Under the pieces are notes generated by a model. The model ran no database searches. It worked only from the letters and a program-made list of their open reading frames with translations, and had not been told where the DNA came from. From Chryseobacterium sp. 39-10 (GTDB lineage: Bacteria > Bacteroidota > Bacteroidia > Flavobacteriales > Weeksellaceae): 64,000 nucleotides of DNA. Shown here piece after piece: positions 62,316 through 64,000 of the stretch (positions are counted from its first letter, which is position 1; the number at the start of each line of letters is the position of its first letter). Made by a program: the position numbers and the translations under genes. Where the stretch lies: contig MKTK01000013.1 in assembly GCA_001898255.1 (NCBI GenBank), positions 6,724-70,723 on the forward strand, written 5' to 3'.

Positions 62316-64000
62316 ATGCTCGATTCGTCCATAGAATTTTTAAAAGGAATCGGTCCTGAAAAAGCCAAAATCATTCGTGCGGTTTTGGGTATATCCACTG
62401 TGGAAGATTTCCTTACCTTCTTCCCCATTCGCTACATCGACAAGAGCAAAATTGTCAACGTTGCCGACCTTACCGAAGAAACCTCTGCCGAGATCCAGCT
62501 GAAAGGTAAAATTACCGATGTGCAAGAACTAACGTATGGAAAAGGACAGAAACGCCTCACCGCTAAGTTCAGAGATGCCACCGGAACCATCGAGTTGGTT
62601 TGGTTTCGTTATTCTAAATGGATGAAAGAGCAAATCCCCATTCATCGGGAAATCTTCATTTTTGGGAAGATTAATCTGTTTAATGGCGTTTTCTCGATGT
62701 CGCACCCGGAGATCGAGACCGACGAAAAGAAAGCCCTGTCAGGAACTTTGCTCCCCATTTACTCCTCCAGCGAGAAACTCTCAAAAAGAGGCATCAACAA
62801 TAAGTTTTTTCAAAATGTTGTCGCCGAAATTCTGAGGAACTTGCCTGCATTAATTCAGGAGAACCTGCCCAATTCCCTCCTGCGGAATTTAAAGCTAATG
62901 AACCGCCTGCAGGCCTATGCCAACATCCACTTTCCGCAAGATCTTGCCCACTTCGAACAGGCCAACCGCCGGCTGAAATTTGAGGAAGCATTCTTCTTTC
63001 AGTTGGGTTATGCCTTAAAAAAACATCATCACAAAACATCCATGGTGGGCAACCCCTTCCCCATCATCGGGAAATACTTCACCGAGTTCTACGATCACCA
63101 TATCCCTTTTGAACTGACGGGCGCACAAAAAAAAGTATTAAAAGAAATTCGAAACGACCTGAAAAAACCGGTACAGATGAACCGCCTGCTACAAGGCGAT
63201 GTGGGTTCGGGCAAAACCATGGTCGCCTTATTATCCATGCTGATGGCGCTCGACAATGGTTTCCAAAGTTGCCTCATGGCTCCTACGGAAATTCTTGCAC
63301 AGCAGCATTACAACGGCATCAGCGAATTGCTGAAAGGCAGCAATGTCACCGTTCGGCTCCTTACCGGCTCTACCAAAACTGCAGACCGAAAAATCATTCA
63401 TCAGGAATTATTGAGTGGCGAACTCTCCATCCTCATCGGCACCCATGCGGTGTTGGAAGAAGTGGTGCAATTCCAAAACCTTGGGCTGGCCATTATCGAC
63501 GAGCAACATCGTTTTGGGGTGGCACAACGCGCACGTCTGTGGGCAAAGAACAAGATACCGCCTCATATTTTGGTGATGACGGCCACGCCCATCCCCAGAA
63601 CATTGGCGATGAGTTTTTATTCGGATCTTGATGTGTCGGTTATCGACGAATTGCCGGTGGGTCGCAAAGCCATCATCACCGCGCACCGAAGGGAGAAAGA
63701 CCGCTTGTCGGTTTTCCGGTTTGTGCAGGATGAAATTTTGAAAGGGCGGCAGGCCTACTTTGTTTACCCACTCATCGAGGAATCCGAAACCATGGATTAT
63801 AAGAACCTGATGGAAAATCTGGAACACATCACCGAGTTTTTTTCCGACTGCAACGTAACCATGCTGCATGGCCGAATGAAACCCGATGAAAAGGAGAAAA
63901 ACATGGCGTATTTTGCATCGGGAAAAGCGCAGATTATGGTGGCAACCACCGTTATTGAGGTGGGGGTTAATGTGCCCAACGCATCGGTGATGGTGATCGA
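62316..64000 (+). CDS. recG: ATP-dependent DNA helicase RecG, 3' end outside window
   Basis: RecG reverses stalled forks and branch-migrates Holliday junctions. The frame is open from the ATG at 62316 to the window edge, 561 codons, about four fifths of a normal RecG. It begins FLKGIGPEKAKIIR (the wedge-domain start), carries Walker A GDVGSGKT at 294-301, and DEQHRFGVAQR with the DExH box at 395-398. TATPIPRTLAMSFY follows near 427. The ATG overlaps by one base the TGA of a doubtful 51-codon frame from 62161 and directly follows CACCTTTG. Confidence 0.95.
   Translation, partial: MLDSSIEFLKGIGPEKAKIIRAVLGISTVEDFLTFFPIRYIDKSKIVNVADLTEETSAEIQLKGKITDVQELTYGKGQKRLTAKFRDATGTIELVWFRYSKWMKEQIPIHREIFIFGKINLFNGVFSMSHPEIETDEKKALSGTLLPIYSSSEKLSKRGINNKFFQNVVAEILRNLPALIQENLPNSLLRNLKLMNRLQAYANIHFPQDLAHFEQANRRLKFEEAFFFQLGYALKKHHHKTSMVGNPFPIIGKYFTEFYDHHIPFELTGAQKKVLKEIRNDLKKPVQMNRLLQGDVGSGKTMVALLSMLMALDNGFQSCLMAPTEILAQQHYNGISELLKGSNVTVRLLTGSTKTADRKIIHQELLSGELSILIGTHAVLEEVVQFQNLGLAIIDEQHRFGVAQRARLWAKNKIPPHILVMTATPIPRTLAMSFYSDLDVSVIDELPVGRKAIITAHRREKDRLSVFRFVQDEILKGRQAYFVYPLIEESETMDYKNLMENLEHITEFFSDCNVTMLHGRMKPDEKEKNMAYFASGKAQIMVATTVIEVGVNVPNASVMVI

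Noticed and set aside
62161-62316. 51-codon frame ending TGATG on the recG start
   Set aside because: No recognisable protein, no ribosome site, and biased composition in the C-terminal part. The overlap could be chance. Conservation would be needed.

Overview
The window reads as ordinary chromosome of a Bacteroidota bacterium in the Flavobacteriia, most likely the Chryseobacterium/Kaistella group (Weeksellaceae). The reasons are a type IX secretion C-terminal sorting domain, the Bacteroidota promoter element TAnnTTTG in front of many genes with almost no Shine-Dalgarno sites, and a typical gene set: fused OlsF-type aminolipid acyltransferase, BatC/BatD, GSCFA and DUF456 proteins, Mqo, the mevalonate pathway, PiT next to DUF47. 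The genus is an inference.

Layout. 1-2700 is a small accessory patch beside tRNA-Phe: the 3' end of an IS3-family element, an AT-rich T9SS cargo gene with BNR/YCF48-like repeats, and decayed IS110 and IS3 remnants. 2866-6531 holds the aspartate kinase-OlsF pair and secG. 6607-10216 (minus) is an operon in which recR is followed by three surface-glycan genes with one-base overlaps. 10359-12587 carries a trans-sulfuration enzyme, a DinB-like protein and tsaC. 12772-17639 holds two convergent secreted S9 peptidases around a shared terminator. 17758-24923 carries PAP2, YceI, a DOPA-dioxygenase-like enzyme, batC-batD without batA/batB, marC and small membrane proteins. 24925-32633 (minus) has the mevalonate decarboxylase/acyl-CoA ligase/SDR operon and an mscS-pdxJ-hydrolase-hydrolase operon.

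33774-40135 is rich in DNA repair genes: ung, a MutS2-like ATPase without an Smr domain, and a divergent S24 repressor/dinB pair with two matching palindromic operators, followed by a hydrolase and a DEDDh exonuclease. 40290-48110 contains two DEAD-box RNA helicases, TatD, GSCFA, a polyprenyl diphosphate synthase and the PiT/DUF47 phosphate module. 49049-55340 is a second glycan region (FkbM methyltransferase, flippase, two glycosyltransferases) with an amidohydrolase and YciI. The right end has mqo, trhA, gpsA, an M23 peptidase, a POT transporter, a thioredoxin and the start of recG, which runs off the window.

Most genes are housekeeping. The observations most worth checking are the S24/dinB operator pair with an altered cleavage-site residue in the repressor, a group of near-leaderless starts concentrated on DNA-repair genes, the TTG-started RNA helicase whose leader holds mutually exclusive hairpins, the orphan batCD pair, and the decayed island next to tRNA-Phe. 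I did not find a clearly new multi-gene system, CRISPR array or prophage.
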